Shown: piece by piece, positions 31,687 to 41,458 of the stretch
Position numbering within the stretch: position 1 is the stretch's first letter
Layout of the letters: the number at the start of each line of letters is the position of its first letter
Source: Pseudomonas sp. BGI-2
GTDB taxonomy: Bacteria; Pseudomonadota; Gammaproteobacteria; Pseudomonadales; Pseudomonadaceae
Assembly (NCBI RefSeq): GCF_004310295.1
Contig: NZ_SISB01000005.1
Location: 1-64,000 of the forward strand
Direction: 5' to 3'
DNA length: 64,000 bases
The notes under the pieces: model-generated
Databases searched by the model: none
Seen by the model: the letters and a program-made list of their open reading frames with translations, nothing else
What the model was told of the DNA's origin: nothing
Program-made: the position numbers and the translations under genes

Positions 31687-32478
31687 TTACGTGAATTCGA
31701 ACGTATCGGCATCCAGATTCGCCGGGAAGCGGGTGCGGTAGGCTTGCAGATCCGCTGCGTTCAGCACGACCTGAAACACGCCATCGGCTTCGCCGGCACT
31801 GAGCAATGTCTCACCCTGGAAATCCAGCACCTGGCTGTCGCCGGTGTAGGCAAAACCCTTGCCGTCGGTACCGATGCGATTCACCGCGGCCACGTAGCAG
31901 AGGTTTTCAATCGCCCGCGCCGGCAGCAAACGGTTCCAGTGCTGGCGGCGTGCGCCGGGCCAGTTGGCGGTGTAGAGCAGCAGGTCGGTGTCCTGTGCAT
32001 CGCGGCTCCAGACCGGGAAACGCAAGTCGTAGCAAATCAGCGGCCGCACTCGCCAGCCCTTGAGTTCGAACTGCACCTGGCGCTCGCCGGGCGTGTAGTG
32101 GTTGTGCTCGCCGGCCATGCGAAACAGATGACGCTTGTCGTAGTGCCAGACTTCCCCGTCCGGCCGCGCCCACAGCAGTCGATTGCGGTGGCTGCCATCG
32201 GCAGCCTGGACGATGACGCTGCCGGTGATCACCGCGTTGAATTTTGCCGCCTGGACGCGCAGCCACTTGCTGGTCGGACCGTTTTCCGCTTCGGCGAGGG
32301 TTTCCGATTCCATGGAAAAACCGGTGGTGAACATCTCCGGCAGAATGATCAGATCCGCCCCGCGAGCCTGCTCAAGCAATTGCTCGAAATGCTCCAGGTT
32401 GGCCTGGCGGTCATGCCAGGCCAGGGTGGTCTGGATCAGCGCGACATTCAGATTGGGCAGAGCACTCAGATCACGCAT
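31687..32478 (-). CDS. Omega-amidase (nitrilase superfamily, YafV-like), 263 aa
   Basis: Hydrolyses the omega-amide of 2-oxoglutaramate or 2-oxosuccinamate, by-products of glutamine or asparagine transamination. Nitrilase triad visible: Glu in IILPEMFTTGFSME, Lys in YDKRHLFRM, Cys in RPLICYDLRFPVWSR. It overlaps the preceding aminotransferase gene by 13 bp, strong evidence of joint function: the aminotransferase uses Gln as donor and the amidase removes the product, a recognised step in methionine salvage. Confidence 0.9.
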   Translation of the reverse strand: MRDLSALPNLNVALIQTTLAWHDRQANLEHFEQLLEQARGADLIILPEMFTTGFSMESETLAEAENGPTSKWLRVQAAKFNAVITGSVIVQAADGSHRNRLLWARPDGEVWHYDKRHLFRMAGEHNHYTPGERQVQFELKGWRVRPLICYDLRFPVWSRDAQDTDLLLYTANWPGARRQHWNRLLPARAIENLCYVAAVNRIGTDGKGFAYTGDSQVLDFQGETLLSAGEADGVFQVVLNAADLQAYRTRFPANLDADTFEFT

Positions 32479-33614
32479 AGTTTTGCCGCTGCTTCACGCA
32501 ACGTCTCCTCGCGTTTGGCGAAGCACAAGCGCACCAGGCGCTGGCCCTCGGGGGGTGTCTGGTAGAACACCGAGATCGGGATGCTCGCCACACCATGTTC
32601 ACGGGTCATCCACAGCGCCATTTCGACGTCATTGAGGTCCGGGCGAATCTGCGAATAATCGACCAGCTGGAAATACGTGCCGGTCACCCGCTGAAAGCTG
32701 AAACGCGACGGCGCCAGCAGATCGCAGAACAGATCGCGCTTGGTCTGGTAGAAACCCGGCAGCTCTTCGACATGTTCAGGATGTTCGGCCATGAAGTCGG
32801 CCAAGGCGTATTGCAGCGGTGTCACGCCGCAGAAACTGACGTACTGGTGCACCTTGCGCAGCTCGGCGGTGAGCGCTGGCGGGGCGACCACGTAGCCGGT
32901 TTTCCAACCGGTGACGTGGTAGGTCTTGCCGAAGGAACTGACCACGAAGGCGCGTTGATACAGCTCTTGGTGATTGAGCACGCTGACGTGAGGCACACCA
33001 TCGAAGACCAGGTGTTCGTAGACTTCGTCGCTGACGATGCAGATGTCGCGATCCCGAATCAACGCCGCCAATTGATCCAGTTCGGCACGACTGATCAGCG
33101 CGCCACTCGGGTTATGCGGGGCGTTGAGAACGATCATCCGCGTGCGCGGCGTAATCGCTTCGGCAAGCTTCTCGAAGTCGATGGCAAAGTCATTCAGACC
33201 GAGTTGCACATGCACGCAACGACCACCCGCCAGTTCAACCGACGGCTCGTAACTGTCGTAGCACGGATCGAACACGATCACTTCGTCGCCGCTGTGGATA
33301 ACCGCCTGAATCGCACAAAAGATCGCCTGGGTGGCGCCGGGCGTGATGGTCACTTCGTTGTCGGCATCGACATTGACGCCGTAGCTGCGAGCGATCTTCG
33401 CCGCCACTTGCTGGCGCAGCGCCGGCAGTCCGGTCATCGGTGAATATTGGTTGTGGCCACTGGCGATGTGCCGGCCGACCGCATCGCACAAGGCTTGCGG
33501 GGCATCGAAATCGGGAAAACCCTGGGACAGGTTGATCGCCCCGGTTTGCGCCGCGAGCTGAGACATCTGAGTGAAGATAGTGATGCCGACATTCGGCAGC
33601 TTACTGGTGATCAT
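32466..33614 (-). CDS. PLP-dependent aminotransferase, YbdL/KAT-like (methionine aminotransferase), 382 aa
   Basis: Fold-type I class I/II aminotransferase. The PLP lysine lies in VVSSFGKTYHVTGWKTGY; NAPHNPSGALIS and SDEVYEHLVFDG are the other cofactor contacts. The N-terminus VGITIFTQMSQLAAQTGAINLSQGFPDF matches the YbdL/kynurenine aminotransferase group, which prefers methionine, glutamine and aromatic amino acids. Overlaps the omega-amidase gene, so the pair probably recycles ketomethiobutyrate to methionine. Confidence 0.9.
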   Translation of the reverse strand: MITSKLPNVGITIFTQMSQLAAQTGAINLSQGFPDFDAPQALCDAVGRHIASGHNQYSPMTGLPALRQQVAAKIARSYGVNVDADNEVTITPGATQAIFCAIQAVIHSGDEVIVFDPCYDSYEPSVELAGGRCVHVQLGLNDFAIDFEKLAEAITPRTRMIVLNAPHNPSGALISRAELDQLAALIRDRDICIVSDEVYEHLVFDGVPHVSVLNHQELYQRAFVVSSFGKTYHVTGWKTGYVVAPPALTAELRKVHQYVSFCGVTPLQYALADFMAEHPEHVEELPGFYQTKRDLFCDLLAPSRFSFQRVTGTYFQLVDYSQIRPDLNDVEMALWMTREHGVASIPISVFYQTPPEGQRLVRLCFAKREETLREAAAKLCVI

Positions 33615-33688
33615 CGGTGATTCCCTGCTCTACACCCGGCTCTAACGGCGGCGCGGGAGAGCCCGAGGATAGCCCATCCGGCGCCCAT

Positions 33689-33716
33689 AAAAAAAGGGCG
33701 CCAACCGGCGCCCTTC
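33689..33716. terminator. Terminator between der and the aminotransferase
   Basis: AAAAAAAGGGCGCC, loop AACC, GGCGCCCTT. The A-run on the plus strand gives a T-run for minus-strand transcripts, so it ends the der transcript. Confidence 0.75.
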
Positions 33717-33724
33717 TCTATTTC

Positions 33725-33755
33725 GATCGTTCCCACGCAGAGCGTGGGAACGATC
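33725..33755. repeat. Short CGTTCCCACGC-type palindrome
   Basis: GATCGTTCCCACGC and its complement GCGTGGGAACGATC around AGA. Same family as 31583-31684 but lacking the interior. Confidence 0.8.
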
Positions 33756-33770
33756 ATCGGCAGTAGTGAA

Positions 33771-35240
33771 TCAGCGCTTGTCGCGGCGCTTCTTGTCGGC
33801 TTTCTTGTGGTGCGACATCATGCGACGCTTCTTGTTGACCTGACGGTCGGTGAGCGAGGTCTTGTTGCCTTCGTACGGGTTCTCGCCGCCCTTGAACTCG
33901 ATACGGATCGGCGTACCGACCAGTTTGAGCACACGACGGTAAGTGTTTTCCAGGTAACGAACGTAGGACTTCGGCACCTTCTCGATCTGGTTACCGTGAA
34001 TCACGATGATCGGCGGGTTAGCACCACCCAAGTGGGCATAACGCAGCTTGATCCGGCGGTTGTTGACCATCGGTGGCGCGTGCTCACCCACCGCATCTTC
34101 CAGAATCGTGGTCAGGCGGTTGGTTGGCCAGCGAGTGACCGCGGACTTGAACGAGTTCTGTACGGAGGCGTAGAGGTTGCCCACGCCCGTGCCGTGCAGG
34201 GCCGAGATGAAGTGGATGTCGGCGTAGTCGACGAAGAACAGTCGACGTTGCAGCTCGACCTTCACGAAGTCACGCTCGCTCGGCGTCATGCCGTCCCATT
34301 TGTTGATCGCGATGACCAGCGCACGACCCGACTCAATGGCAAAGCCCAGCAGGTTGAGGTCGTGGTCCACCACGCCTTCGCGGGCGTCCATCACGAAGAT
34401 CACCACGTTGGCGTCTTTGATCGCTTGCAAGGTTTTGACCACGGAGAATTTTTCAACTTCTTCGTGGATCTTGCCGCGCTTGCGCACACCGGCGGTGTCG
34501 ATCAGCGTGTACTTCTCGTCGTTACGCTCGAACGGGATGTAGATGCTGTCGCGGGTGGTGCCAGGCTCGTCATAGACGATTACCCGGTCTTCACCGAGCA
34601 TGCGATTGACCAGGGTCGACTTGCCGACGTTTGGACGGCCGATGATAGCGATCTTGATCCCGTCTTTTTCGCTTGGGCCAGGAATGCGCTTGGCTTCCTC
34701 GCCTTCGGCAACGATCTCTTCCTCGCCTTCTTCCAGCTCGTCATCGTCTTTCGGGAAGTCGCTCAGGGCGATTTCCAGCATCTGGGTGATGCCGCGACCA
34801 TGAGCACCGGCGATCGGGATCGCGTGGCCCATGCCCAACGGGGCGAATTCGGCGCGGGCCATTTCAGGGTCGATGTTGTCGACCTTGTTGGCAACCACGT
34901 AAGAACGCTTGTTACGTTTGCGCAAATGCTCGGCGATCATCTGGTCGGCGGCGGTGAAACCGGCCTTGGCATCTACCAGGAACAGAACGACATCGGCTTC
35001 TTCAATGGCCAGCAGCGACTGCTCGGCCATTTTTTCGTCCATACCGTGCTCGTCACCGGAGATACCGCCGGTGTCGACCAGAATGTAGGAACGCCCTTGC
35101 CACTTGGCCTCACCGTATTGGCGATCACGGGTCAGACCGGACAAGTCGCCGACAATGGCGTCGCGAGTCCTGGTCAGGCGGTTGAACAAGGTGGACTTGC
35201 CGACGTTCGGTCGGCCCACCAGGGCGATTACGGGAACCAT
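33771..35240 (-). CDS. der: Ribosome-assembly GTPase Der (EngA), 489 aa
   Basis: Double-GTPase needed for 50S subunit maturation. Two G domains: first [20 protein letters not shown]; second [22 protein letters not shown]-terminal KH-like domain follows and ends in a basic tail ([20 protein letters not shown]). ATG 35240 gives the standard [12 protein letters not shown] start. An acidic linker ([17 protein letters not shown]) separates the G domains. Downstream of bamB with a terminator hairpin between them. Confidence 0.96.
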   Translation of the reverse strand: MVPVIALVGRPNVGKSTLFNRLTRTRDAIVGDLSGLTRDRQYGEAKWQGRSYILVDTGGISGDEHGMDEKMAEQSLLAIEEADVVLFLVDAKAGFTAADQMIAEHLRKRNKRSYVVANKVDNIDPEMARAEFAPLGMGHAIPIAGAHGRGITQMLEIALSDFPKDDDELEEGEEEIVAEGEEAKRIPGPSEKDGIKIAIIGRPNVGKSTLVNRMLGEDRVIVYDEPGTTRDSIYIPFERNDEKYTLIDTAGVRKRGKIHEEVEKFSVVKTLQAIKDANVVIFVMDAREGVVDHDLNLLGFAIESGRALVIAINKWDGMTPSERDFVKVELQRRLFFVDYADIHFISALHGTGVGNLYASVQNSFKSAVTRWPTNRLTTILEDAVGEHAPPMVNNRRIKLRYAHLGGANPPIIVIHGNQIEKVPKSYVRYLENTYRRVLKLVGTPIRIEFKGGENPYEGNKTSLTDRQVNKKRRMMSHHKKADKKRRDKR

Positions 35241-35271
35241 GCGGCTCTCCACTTCGTTATTTCAGAAAATA

Positions 35272-35297
35272 CAAAAGCCGCTGCGAGGCAGCGGCTG
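35272..35297 (-). terminator. Terminator-like hairpin between bamB and der
   Basis: AGCCGCTG-CGAGG-CAGCGGCT preceded on the plus strand by AAAA, i.e. followed by TTTT in the bamB transcript direction. Confidence 0.65.
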
Positions 35298-35380
35298 GTG
35301 CTCGGGGCAGCGCCTGTGAGCGCTGCGAGCCCCGCAGAACGGGGCCGCTTGGGGAACTAACCCCAAGCATAGTCAAACCT

Positions 35381-36532
35381 TTACTTAATGGTCAGGGCTT
35401 CCAGTTTGCCGCTGTTGCCATACAGATAAATCGTGTCACCCACCACCAGCGGACGGGCACGCAGGCCGTCGCTGTCGATGCGCTCGCGGCCGACGAAACG
35501 ACCGTCAACCTGGCTCAGCAGATGCAGGTAACCTTCCATATCACCGACTGCAACATAGCTGGAGAACACTTCCGGAGCCGACAGTTGACGACGGGCCAGC
35601 GAATCGTTGCTCCACAAAGCCGTGGTGGAACGTTCGTCGACGCCTTCAACGGTGCCCGAAGACAGGCTCACATAAACGTTGCCGAAACCCTGAGCGACGC
35701 CGGCATAGCTGGAAGCATCACGCTGCCAGAGCTGACGACCGCTTTCCAGGTCCAGTGCCGCAACGCGACCCTGGTAGCTGGCGACGTACAGGGTACCGCC
35801 GGACAGCAGCAAGCCACCGTCGATATCGACCACACGTTCCAGTTCCGAACGTCCTTGTGGAATCGCAACACGTTGTTCCCACACCGGCACGCCGTTGGAA
35901 ATATCGAGAGCGACCACTTTACCGGTCGACAGGCCAGCCACCGCGAGGCGGTTGGTGACGATCGGTGCGCTGGTGCCGCGCAGGGTCAGGACCGCAGGGG
36001 TGCTGTCATACAACCAGCGCTGGTTGCCGGTGGCGGCATCCAGACCGATCAGACGGTCATCCTGAGTCTGAACCACAACCACGTCACCGTTGTTGGCCGG
36101 CGGTGCGAGGACTTCGCTGGACACGCGAGCGCGCCATTTCTCTTCACCGTTGATCGCGTCCAGGGCAACGATTTCGCCCTTGATGGTGCCGAACATGACC
36201 AGACCGTAACCCACGCCGACGGCGCCGGAAACAGGCAGTTCAAGGTCCTTCTTCCATTTGACGTCGCCGTTGCTGCGATCCAGCGCCATCACCACACCAG
36301 TGACGTCGGCGGCATAAATGGTATCGCCTTCGATCGCCGGAACCAGCATGTTGTAGGTTTCGCCCTGACCGTCACCGATCGAACGACTCCACTGCTTTTG
36401 CAGAACCACTTCTTCTTTGAAGTCGGTCAACTCGGCCGGTGGCAGTTCTTTTTTGCTGTTGCTGCTGCAACCCGCGGCCAAAATGGCCAGAGCCAGCAAT
36501 GCTGCATGTTTCCAACGAATCACGTCACGCAT
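35381..36532 (-). CDS. bamB: Outer membrane assembly lipoprotein BamB, 383 aa
   Basis: Eight-bladed beta-propeller lipoprotein of the BAM complex that inserts outer-membrane proteins. Lipoprotein signal RDVIRWKHAALLALAILAAGC with lipobox LAAGC. Repeated propeller strands with A-L-D-x-x-x-G motifs are seen (VMALDRSNGDVKWK, IVALDAINGEEKWR, LIGLDAATGNQRWL, VVALDISNGVPVWE, VAALDLESGRQLWQ). ATG 36532 overlaps the 3' end of the upstream yfgM-like gene by 8 bp. Confidence 0.94.
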   Translation of the reverse strand: MRDVIRWKHAALLALAILAAGCSSNSKKELPPAELTDFKEEVVLQKQWSRSIGDGQGETYNMLVPAIEGDTIYAADVTGVVMALDRSNGDVKWKKDLELPVSGAVGVGYGLVMFGTIKGEIVALDAINGEEKWRARVSSEVLAPPANNGDVVVVQTQDDRLIGLDAATGNQRWLYDSTPAVLTLRGTSAPIVTNRLAVAGLSTGKVVALDISNGVPVWEQRVAIPQGRSELERVVDIDGGLLLSGGTLYVASYQGRVAALDLESGRQLWQRDASSYAGVAQGFGNVYVSLSSGTVEGVDERSTTALWSNDSLARRQLSAPEVFSSYVAVGDMEGYLHLLSQVDGRFVGRERIDSDGLRARPLVVGDTIYLYGNSGKLEALTIK

Positions 36533-37166
36533 CCCCTTTGGCCAGGTCGTCCAGCTTGATTTGTAGGCCACCGACCGCCGCTTCATCCGACAGTGCCGCC
36601 TTGGCTTTTTGATACGCCGCGTTTGCTTCGTCGGTACGACCCAACTGCACCAGCAGGTCACCCTTGAGCTCTTCGCGAGTGGCCAGGAACGCCTTGTCGG
36701 CATCACCTTCGAGCAGCTTCAGGGCTTCATCGACCTTGTTCTGCGCGGCCAGCACCTGCGCCAGACGCTGACGGGCAATTTCGCCCAGCGCCGGGTTGGC
36801 AGGTTTGTCGGTAATGGCTTTCAGCTCGGTGGCTGCGTCGTCCAGCTTGCCGCTGTCGACCGCGACTTTCGCCACGAACAGGCTGCCGTATTGCGCGTAA
36901 GCGGTGCCGCCGAACTCGCTGTTGAGCTTGCCGGCCAAGTCCGAAACACGGGCGGCATCAGGCTTGCCGTCAGGCGTCAGCGTGGTTTCCAGCAATTGCT
37001 GATAGAGAATCGAGGCGCCTTGCGACTGATTGCTCTGATACTTTTGAAAAGCCTGCCAGCCGAACACGATGACCAGCGCCAACAGGCCGCCAGTGACCAG
37101 GGGCTTGCCGTTGCGTGTCCACCAGTCCTTCAAATCCGCCAGGTTTTCGTCTTCGGTACTCGACAC
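36525..37166 (-). CDS. YfgM-family tetratricopeptide membrane protein, 213 aa
   Basis: Ancillary SecYEG/periplasmic chaperone-network protein in characterised relatives. Short cytosolic N-terminus (SSTEDENLADLKDWWTRNG), a single membrane helix (about 20-40: LVTGGLLALVIVFGWQAF), and a periplasmic TPR-like domain. Lies between hisS and bamB, the conserved context of this family, and overlaps bamB by 8 bp. Confidence 0.88.
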   Translation of the reverse strand: MSSTEDENLADLKDWWTRNGKPLVTGGLLALVIVFGWQAFQKYQSNQSQGASILYQQLLETTLTPDGKPDAARVSDLAGKLNSEFGGTAYAQYGSLFVAKVAVDSGKLDDAATELKAITDKPANPALGEIARQRLAQVLAAQNKVDEALKLLEGDADKAFLATREELKGDLLVQLGRTDEANAAYQKAKAALSDEAAVGGLQIKLDDLAKGDA

Positions 37167-37208
37167 CCCAATACTCCTTAATCGCTAAATCGGCTGTTTA
37201 TGACAGCT

Positions 37209-38498
37209 TCAACCCTGCACGACGCAGGTGGCCAGGTGTGCAGCAAGCGCATCCCAGGCAATGCTTTGTTGTTCGCCCTGGCCACGCAGGGGTTTGAAAC
37301 CTACCACTTGCTGGGCCATTTCATCGTCACCGAGGATCAGCGCATACAGCGCACCGCTCTTGTCGGCCTTCTTGAACTGGCTTTTGAAGCTGCCGGCGCC
37401 GGCATTGACTTGCAGGCGCAGGTTGGGCAATTGATCACGAACCTTCTCACTCAACGTCAGGGCCGCCAGTTCGGCGGCCTCACCGAATGCGCAGAGATAG
37501 ACGTCGACCTGACGGGAAATCTCTTCCGGGATCTGCTCCAGAGTTTCCAGAAGCAGCACCAGACGCTCGATGCCCATGGCGAAACCAACGCCCGTTGTCG
37601 GCTTACCGCCCATCTGTTCCACCAGACCGTCGTAACGACCGCCGGCACATACGGTGCCCTGGGCGCCCAACTTGTCGGTGACCCATTCGAAAACGGTCTT
37701 GCTGTAGTAATCCAGCCCGCGAACCAGCTTCGGGTTGATCACGTAAGGAATACCGGCGGCGTCCAGACGAGCCTTGAGGCCCTCGAAGTGCACACGGGAT
37801 TCTTCGTCGAGGTAGTCGGCCATTTTCGGCGCGTCGGCCAGGATTGCTTGAGTGTCGGCGTTCTTGGTATCCAGAACCCGCAGCGGATTGGTCTTCAGAC
37901 GGCGTTGGCTGTCTTCGTCCAGCTTGTCCAGGTGGGCCGAGAGGAACTCGACCAGCGCTTCGCGATAACGACCACGGGACTCGGCGGTGCCCAGGCTGTT
38001 GAGCTCAAGCTTGACCGCGTCACGGATACCCAGCTCGCCCCACAGGCGCCAGGTCAGCACGATCAGTTCGGCGTCAATGTCCGGCCCGTCGAGGTTGAAC
38101 ACCTCGACACCGATCTGATGGAACTGGCGATAACGGCCTTTCTGCGGACGTTCGTGACGGAACATCGGGCCGATGTACCAGAGTTTCTGCACCTGACCAC
38201 CGCCGGTGATGCCGTGTTCGAGCACCGCACGCACGCAAGCCGCTGTGCCTTCAGGGCGCAGGGTCAGCGAATCGCCGTTGCGGTCGTCGAAGGTGTACAT
38301 CTCTTTTTCGACGATGTCGGTCACTTCACCGATGGAGCGCTTGAACAGCTCGGTGAACTCGACGATCGGCATGCGGATCTGCTTGTAACCGTAGTTATCC
38401 AGCAGACGCGAGACGGCACCCTCGAAATGACGCCACAGGGGAGTCTGTTCGGGCAGGATGTCGTTCATGCCACGTATGGCTTGCAGAGACTTGCTCAC
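37209..38498 (-). CDS. hisS: Histidyl-tRNA synthetase, 429 aa
   Basis: Class II aminoacyl-tRNA synthetase. Motif 2 region [22 protein letters not shown], HisA motif [15 protein letters not shown], HisB region [15 protein letters not shown] and motif 3 [16 protein letters not shown] are all visible. The C-terminal anticodon-binding domain covers about 330-425. Standard start [17 protein letters not shown]. In the ispG-hisS-yfgM-bamB-der cluster. Confidence 0.97.
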   Translation of the reverse strand: MSKSLQAIRGMNDILPEQTPLWRHFEGAVSRLLDNYGYKQIRMPIVEFTELFKRSIGEVTDIVEKEMYTFDDRNGDSLTLRPEGTAACVRAVLEHGITGGGQVQKLWYIGPMFRHERPQKGRYRQFHQIGVEVFNLDGPDIDAELIVLTWRLWGELGIRDAVKLELNSLGTAESRGRYREALVEFLSAHLDKLDEDSQRRLKTNPLRVLDTKNADTQAILADAPKMADYLDEESRVHFEGLKARLDAAGIPYVINPKLVRGLDYYSKTVFEWVTDKLGAQGTVCAGGRYDGLVEQMGGKPTTGVGFAMGIERLVLLLETLEQIPEEISRQVDVYLCAFGEAAELAALTLSEKVRDQLPNLRLQVNAGAGSFKSQFKKADKSGALYALILGDDEMAQQVVGFKPLRGQGEQQSIAWDALAAHLATCVVQG

Positions 38499-38535
38499 TA
38501 TAAATCCTTAAATTCGTTCGGCTCTTCAGTCGGGC

Positions 38536-39645
38536 TCAGCCGCGGACGATTACTGCCGCGTCGGCTTCGACCTTTTCGGCCGCTTTCTGGCGGATCAAGC
38601 GTTCAAGCTCATCCACCAGATTTTCATTCGTCAGTTTCTGCGACGGCTTGCCGTCGATGTAAATCAGGTTTGGCGTGCCGCCGGTCAAGCCGATATGGGC
38701 TTCCTTGGCTTCGCCCGGCCCGTTGACCACGCAACCGATGACCGCGACATCCAGCGGCACCAGCAGATCTTCAAGGCGCCCTTCCAGCTCGTTCATGGTC
38801 TTGACCACATCGAAGTTCTGCCGCGAGCAGCTCGGGCAGGCGATGAAGTTGATGCCACGGGAACGCAGGTGCAGGGATTTGAGAATGTCGTAGCCGACTT
38901 TCACTTCCTCGACCGGGTCGGCCGCCAACGAGATGCGAATAGTATCGCCAATCCCTTCGGCGAGCAGCATACCGAGGCCCACGGCGGATTTCACTGTGCC
39001 TGAACGCAAACCACCGGCTTCAGTGATGCCCAAGTGCAGCGGCTGGACGATTTCCTTGGCCAGCAGGCGGTAGGCGGCGACGGCCATGAACACGTCGGAG
39101 GCCTTCACGCTGACCTTGAAGTCCTGGAAATTCAGTCGTTCGAGGTGCTCGACGTGACGTAAGGCAGACTCGACCAGCGCTGCCGGGGTCGGCTCGCCGT
39201 ATTTCTTTTGCAGGTCTTTTTCCAGGGAACCGGCGTTGACGCCGATGCGGATCGGGATCCCGCGATCGCGGGCGGCGTCGACCACCGCGCGCACGCGGTC
39301 TTGACGACCGATGTTGCCCGGGTTGATCCGCAGGCAGTCAACGCCCAGTTCGGCTACGCGCAGCGCAATCTTGTAGTCGAAGTGGATGTCGGCAACCAAC
39401 GGCACCTTGACCAGTTTCTTGATCTTGCCGAAGGCTTCGGCGGCGTCCATGTCCGGCACGGAAATGCGCACGATATCGACGCCAGCCGCTTCCAGACGAT
39501 TGATCTGGGCCACGGTGGCGGCCACGTCGTTGGTGTCGCTGTTGGTCATGCTCTGAACAGCGATGGGCGCATCGCCGCCAACAGGCACGTTACCGACCCA
39601 GATCTTGCGGGATTCGCGACGTTTGATTGGAGATTCGCCGTGCAT
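38536..39645 (-). CDS. ispG: 4-hydroxy-3-methylbut-2-enyl diphosphate synthase IspG, 369 aa
   Basis: [4Fe-4S] enzyme of the MEP isoprenoid pathway. TIM barrel with [15 protein letters not shown] and [12 protein letters not shown]-terminal reductase-like domain with cluster cysteines in IACPSCSRQ and [17 protein letters not shown]. Three bases separate it from the rodZ-like stop, indicating one operon. Confidence 0.97.
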   Translation of the reverse strand: MHGESPIKRRESRKIWVGNVPVGGDAPIAVQSMTNSDTNDVAATVAQINRLEAAGVDIVRISVPDMDAAEAFGKIKKLVKVPLVADIHFDYKIALRVAELGVDCLRINPGNIGRQDRVRAVVDAARDRGIPIRIGVNAGSLEKDLQKKYGEPTPAALVESALRHVEHLERLNFQDFKVSVKASDVFMAVAAYRLLAKEIVQPLHLGITEAGGLRSGTVKSAVGLGMLLAEGIGDTIRISLAADPVEEVKVGYDILKSLHLRSRGINFIACPSCSRQNFDVVKTMNELEGRLEDLLVPLDVAVIGCVVNGPGEAKEAHIGLTGGTPNLIYIDGKPSQKLTNENLVDELERLIRQKAAEKVEADAAVIVRG

Positions 39646-39648
39646 GAC

Positions 39649-40686
39649 TTATTGACCCAACTTCAGGCGAGCAGTCTCGCCACTGGTGAACGGAGCGACA
39701 TCGACCGCCTGCCCGTTGTAGCTGACCTGCGCGCCACGGGCGAAGCCCAGACGTACGGAAAACGGCGGCTTGCCGCTGACGGAAACATTTTCGCCTTTAC
39801 GCTTGAGGCCACTCAACAGCACCTTGCCGGTGCCATCGGTTACCTGGGTCCAGCAATCGGCGGTGAACTGCAGTTGAACCTGGCCTTGGCCGGCCACTGG
39901 AGCAGCTGCCGCTGGAGCGGGAATGGTCGGAGTGACCGACGCGCTTGCAGGCGGGGTCGACACAACAGGGGCAGTCGGAGCAGGTGCTACGGGAGTCGCG
40001 ACAACGGGCGCAGCGCTGTGCGCCGGTGCAGCAGGCGCTGGGGCAGCGGGTGCAGTCGGAGCGGCGACAGGCGCAGTAGCTTCAGCTTCGGCCGGTGCTT
40101 CAGTCGACGTCTCGGCTTGCGGCAACGCAAGCGCGGTGGCGCCTTCAGTCTGACCTTCCGCGACGGCCTGGTCTTCCGGCTCGTCCAGCGGATGGATCTG
40201 GGTGGTGCCATCGGCGCCTTCGACTTCAACGTGTTCCGGGCTGAGGCCGATCAAGTCTTTGGTGCGCAAGGAGGTTTGATCCTGCCACCAGATAAAACCA
40301 CCGCCAATCACTGCAATCAGCAACAGCAGGCTGACAATGCGCAAAATAGTGTGGGAAACCCGAACCGGTTCTTCGATACGCCCCAGGCTGTGGACATTGC
40401 TGCCCTGGGAGTCGGTGCCGGTGGATTGGTCGAACTGCTGGACCAGAACGGTCTGGTCCATGCCCAACAACTTGGCGTACGCACGAATATAACCGCGAGC
40501 AAAGGTGTGCCCCGGCAGCTTGTCGAACGCGCCGGCTTCCAGATTGCTCAAGGAATTAACGGTGAGGTTGAGCTTGAGGGCCACTTCGGCCAGCGACCAG
40601 CCATTGCTTTCGCGGGCCTGGCGCAAAGTTTCACCGGGGTTAACGCGATTCGCTGCTACAACTTCGGGATGCGCCGCTTTCATCAT
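39649..40686 (-). CDS. RodZ-like membrane protein with HTH and DUF4115, 345 aa
   Basis: Cytoskeletal linker of the MreB/RodZ shape system or close relative. N-terminal Xre-type helix-turn-helix (about 18-80: LRQARESNGWSLAEVALKLNLTVNSLSNLE), a membrane helix near 115-137, an Ala/Pro/Val-rich low-complexity stretch (about 165-255), and a C-terminal beta domain (VQLQFTADCWTQVTDGTGKVL). Two ATG codons in tandem at 40686; the first is used. The start overlaps the pilF stop. Confidence 0.88.
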   Translation of the reverse strand: MMKAAHPEVVAANRVNPGETLRQARESNGWSLAEVALKLNLTVNSLSNLEAGAFDKLPGHTFARGYIRAYAKLLGMDQTVLVQQFDQSTGTDSQGSNVHSLGRIEEPVRVSHTILRIVSLLLLIAVIGGGFIWWQDQTSLRTKDLIGLSPEHVEVEGADGTTQIHPLDEPEDQAVAEGQTEGATALALPQAETSTEAPAEAEATAPVAAPTAPAAPAPAAPAHSAAPVVATPVAPAPTAPVVSTPPASASVTPTIPAPAAAAPVAGQGQVQLQFTADCWTQVTDGTGKVLLSGLKRKGENVSVSGKPPFSVRLGFARGAQVSYNGQAVDVAPFTSGETARLKLGQ

Positions 40687-41441
40687 TGCTCCGACAGGTA
40701 TTGCTGATATTCCGGCGTACCGGGATAGAGTCGTTTTAGTTGCAGGCCAAAACTGGCGGCCTTGTCGCGATCTTCAAACACTTTTGCCAGCCGAACGCCG
40801 AGCAATAGACTACGTGCATTTTGCTCGGTGAGCAGGCTAAAACGGTCGTAATAGTCACGCGCGGGCACATAATGCCTGTCTTCCAAGGACAACTCAGCCA
40901 TTTCCAGCAATGCACGCGGTTGTTGGCGGTTCAAACGCAGGGCTTTTTCCAGTTGCTGCTGAGCCAGATCACGCTGACCCAGCTTCGAAGCGGTCATGCC
41001 CAGGTTCTCGAACACTCGCGAACGCTCAGGATACAGGGTATCGGCAGCCGCCTGTTCAAAGCGCTCGTAGGCCTCTTTGTAACGTTTTTCTTCGTAAAGA
41101 AAGCTGCCGTAGTTATTCAGGATTCGCGCATCGCTGGGGCGGGAAGACAGTGCCTTGCGAAAGTGCTGGTCGGCGAGTTCAGGTTCCATTTCAGCCTGAA
41201 ACACCAGCCCGAGCGCCGCATTGGCATCCGGATCCGAGTCATCCAGATCCAGGGCTTTCTTCAACGGCACTTTTGCCCGCTCGGTCATGCCTTGCTGCAA
41301 GTATCCCAGGCCCAGTTGCACGTAGGCCGTACGCGCCTCATCGCGCCCTTTGCTGGTCTTCATCGGGTTGAAATCGCCCGACAGGACGCAACCAGCACAC
41401 AGGCTGGCCAATAGCAAAAGCAGCGCGAAGCGCAGGGACAT
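40683..41441 (-). CDS. pilF: Type IV pilus biogenesis/stability lipoprotein PilF (PilW), 252 aa
   Basis: Outer-membrane pilotin required for PilQ secretin multimerisation. Lipoprotein signal SLRFALLLLLASLCAGC and about six TPR motifs (for example ARTAYVQLGLGYLQQGMTERA, ILNNYGSFLYEEKRYKEAYERF). ATG 41441 is chosen because it gives the signal peptide; a longer frame upstream is non-coding. Between rlmN and rodZ as in other pseudomonads. Confidence 0.92.
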   Translation of the reverse strand: MSLRFALLLLLASLCAGCVLSGDFNPMKTSKGRDEARTAYVQLGLGYLQQGMTERAKVPLKKALDLDDSDPDANAALGLVFQAEMEPELADQHFRKALSSRPSDARILNNYGSFLYEEKRYKEAYERFEQAAADTLYPERSRVFENLGMTASKLGQRDLAQQQLEKALRLNRQQPRALLEMAELSLEDRHYVPARDYYDRFSLLTEQNARSLLLGVRLAKVFEDRDKAASFGLQLKRLYPGTPEYQQYLSEQ

Positions 41442-41458
41442 AGAGATCCTCTCTTGAT

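Noticed and set aside
35298..35380. Possible small RNA in the GC-rich der-bamB gap
   Set aside because: Several short inverted stretches are present, but no promoter or terminator beyond the one listed could be supported.
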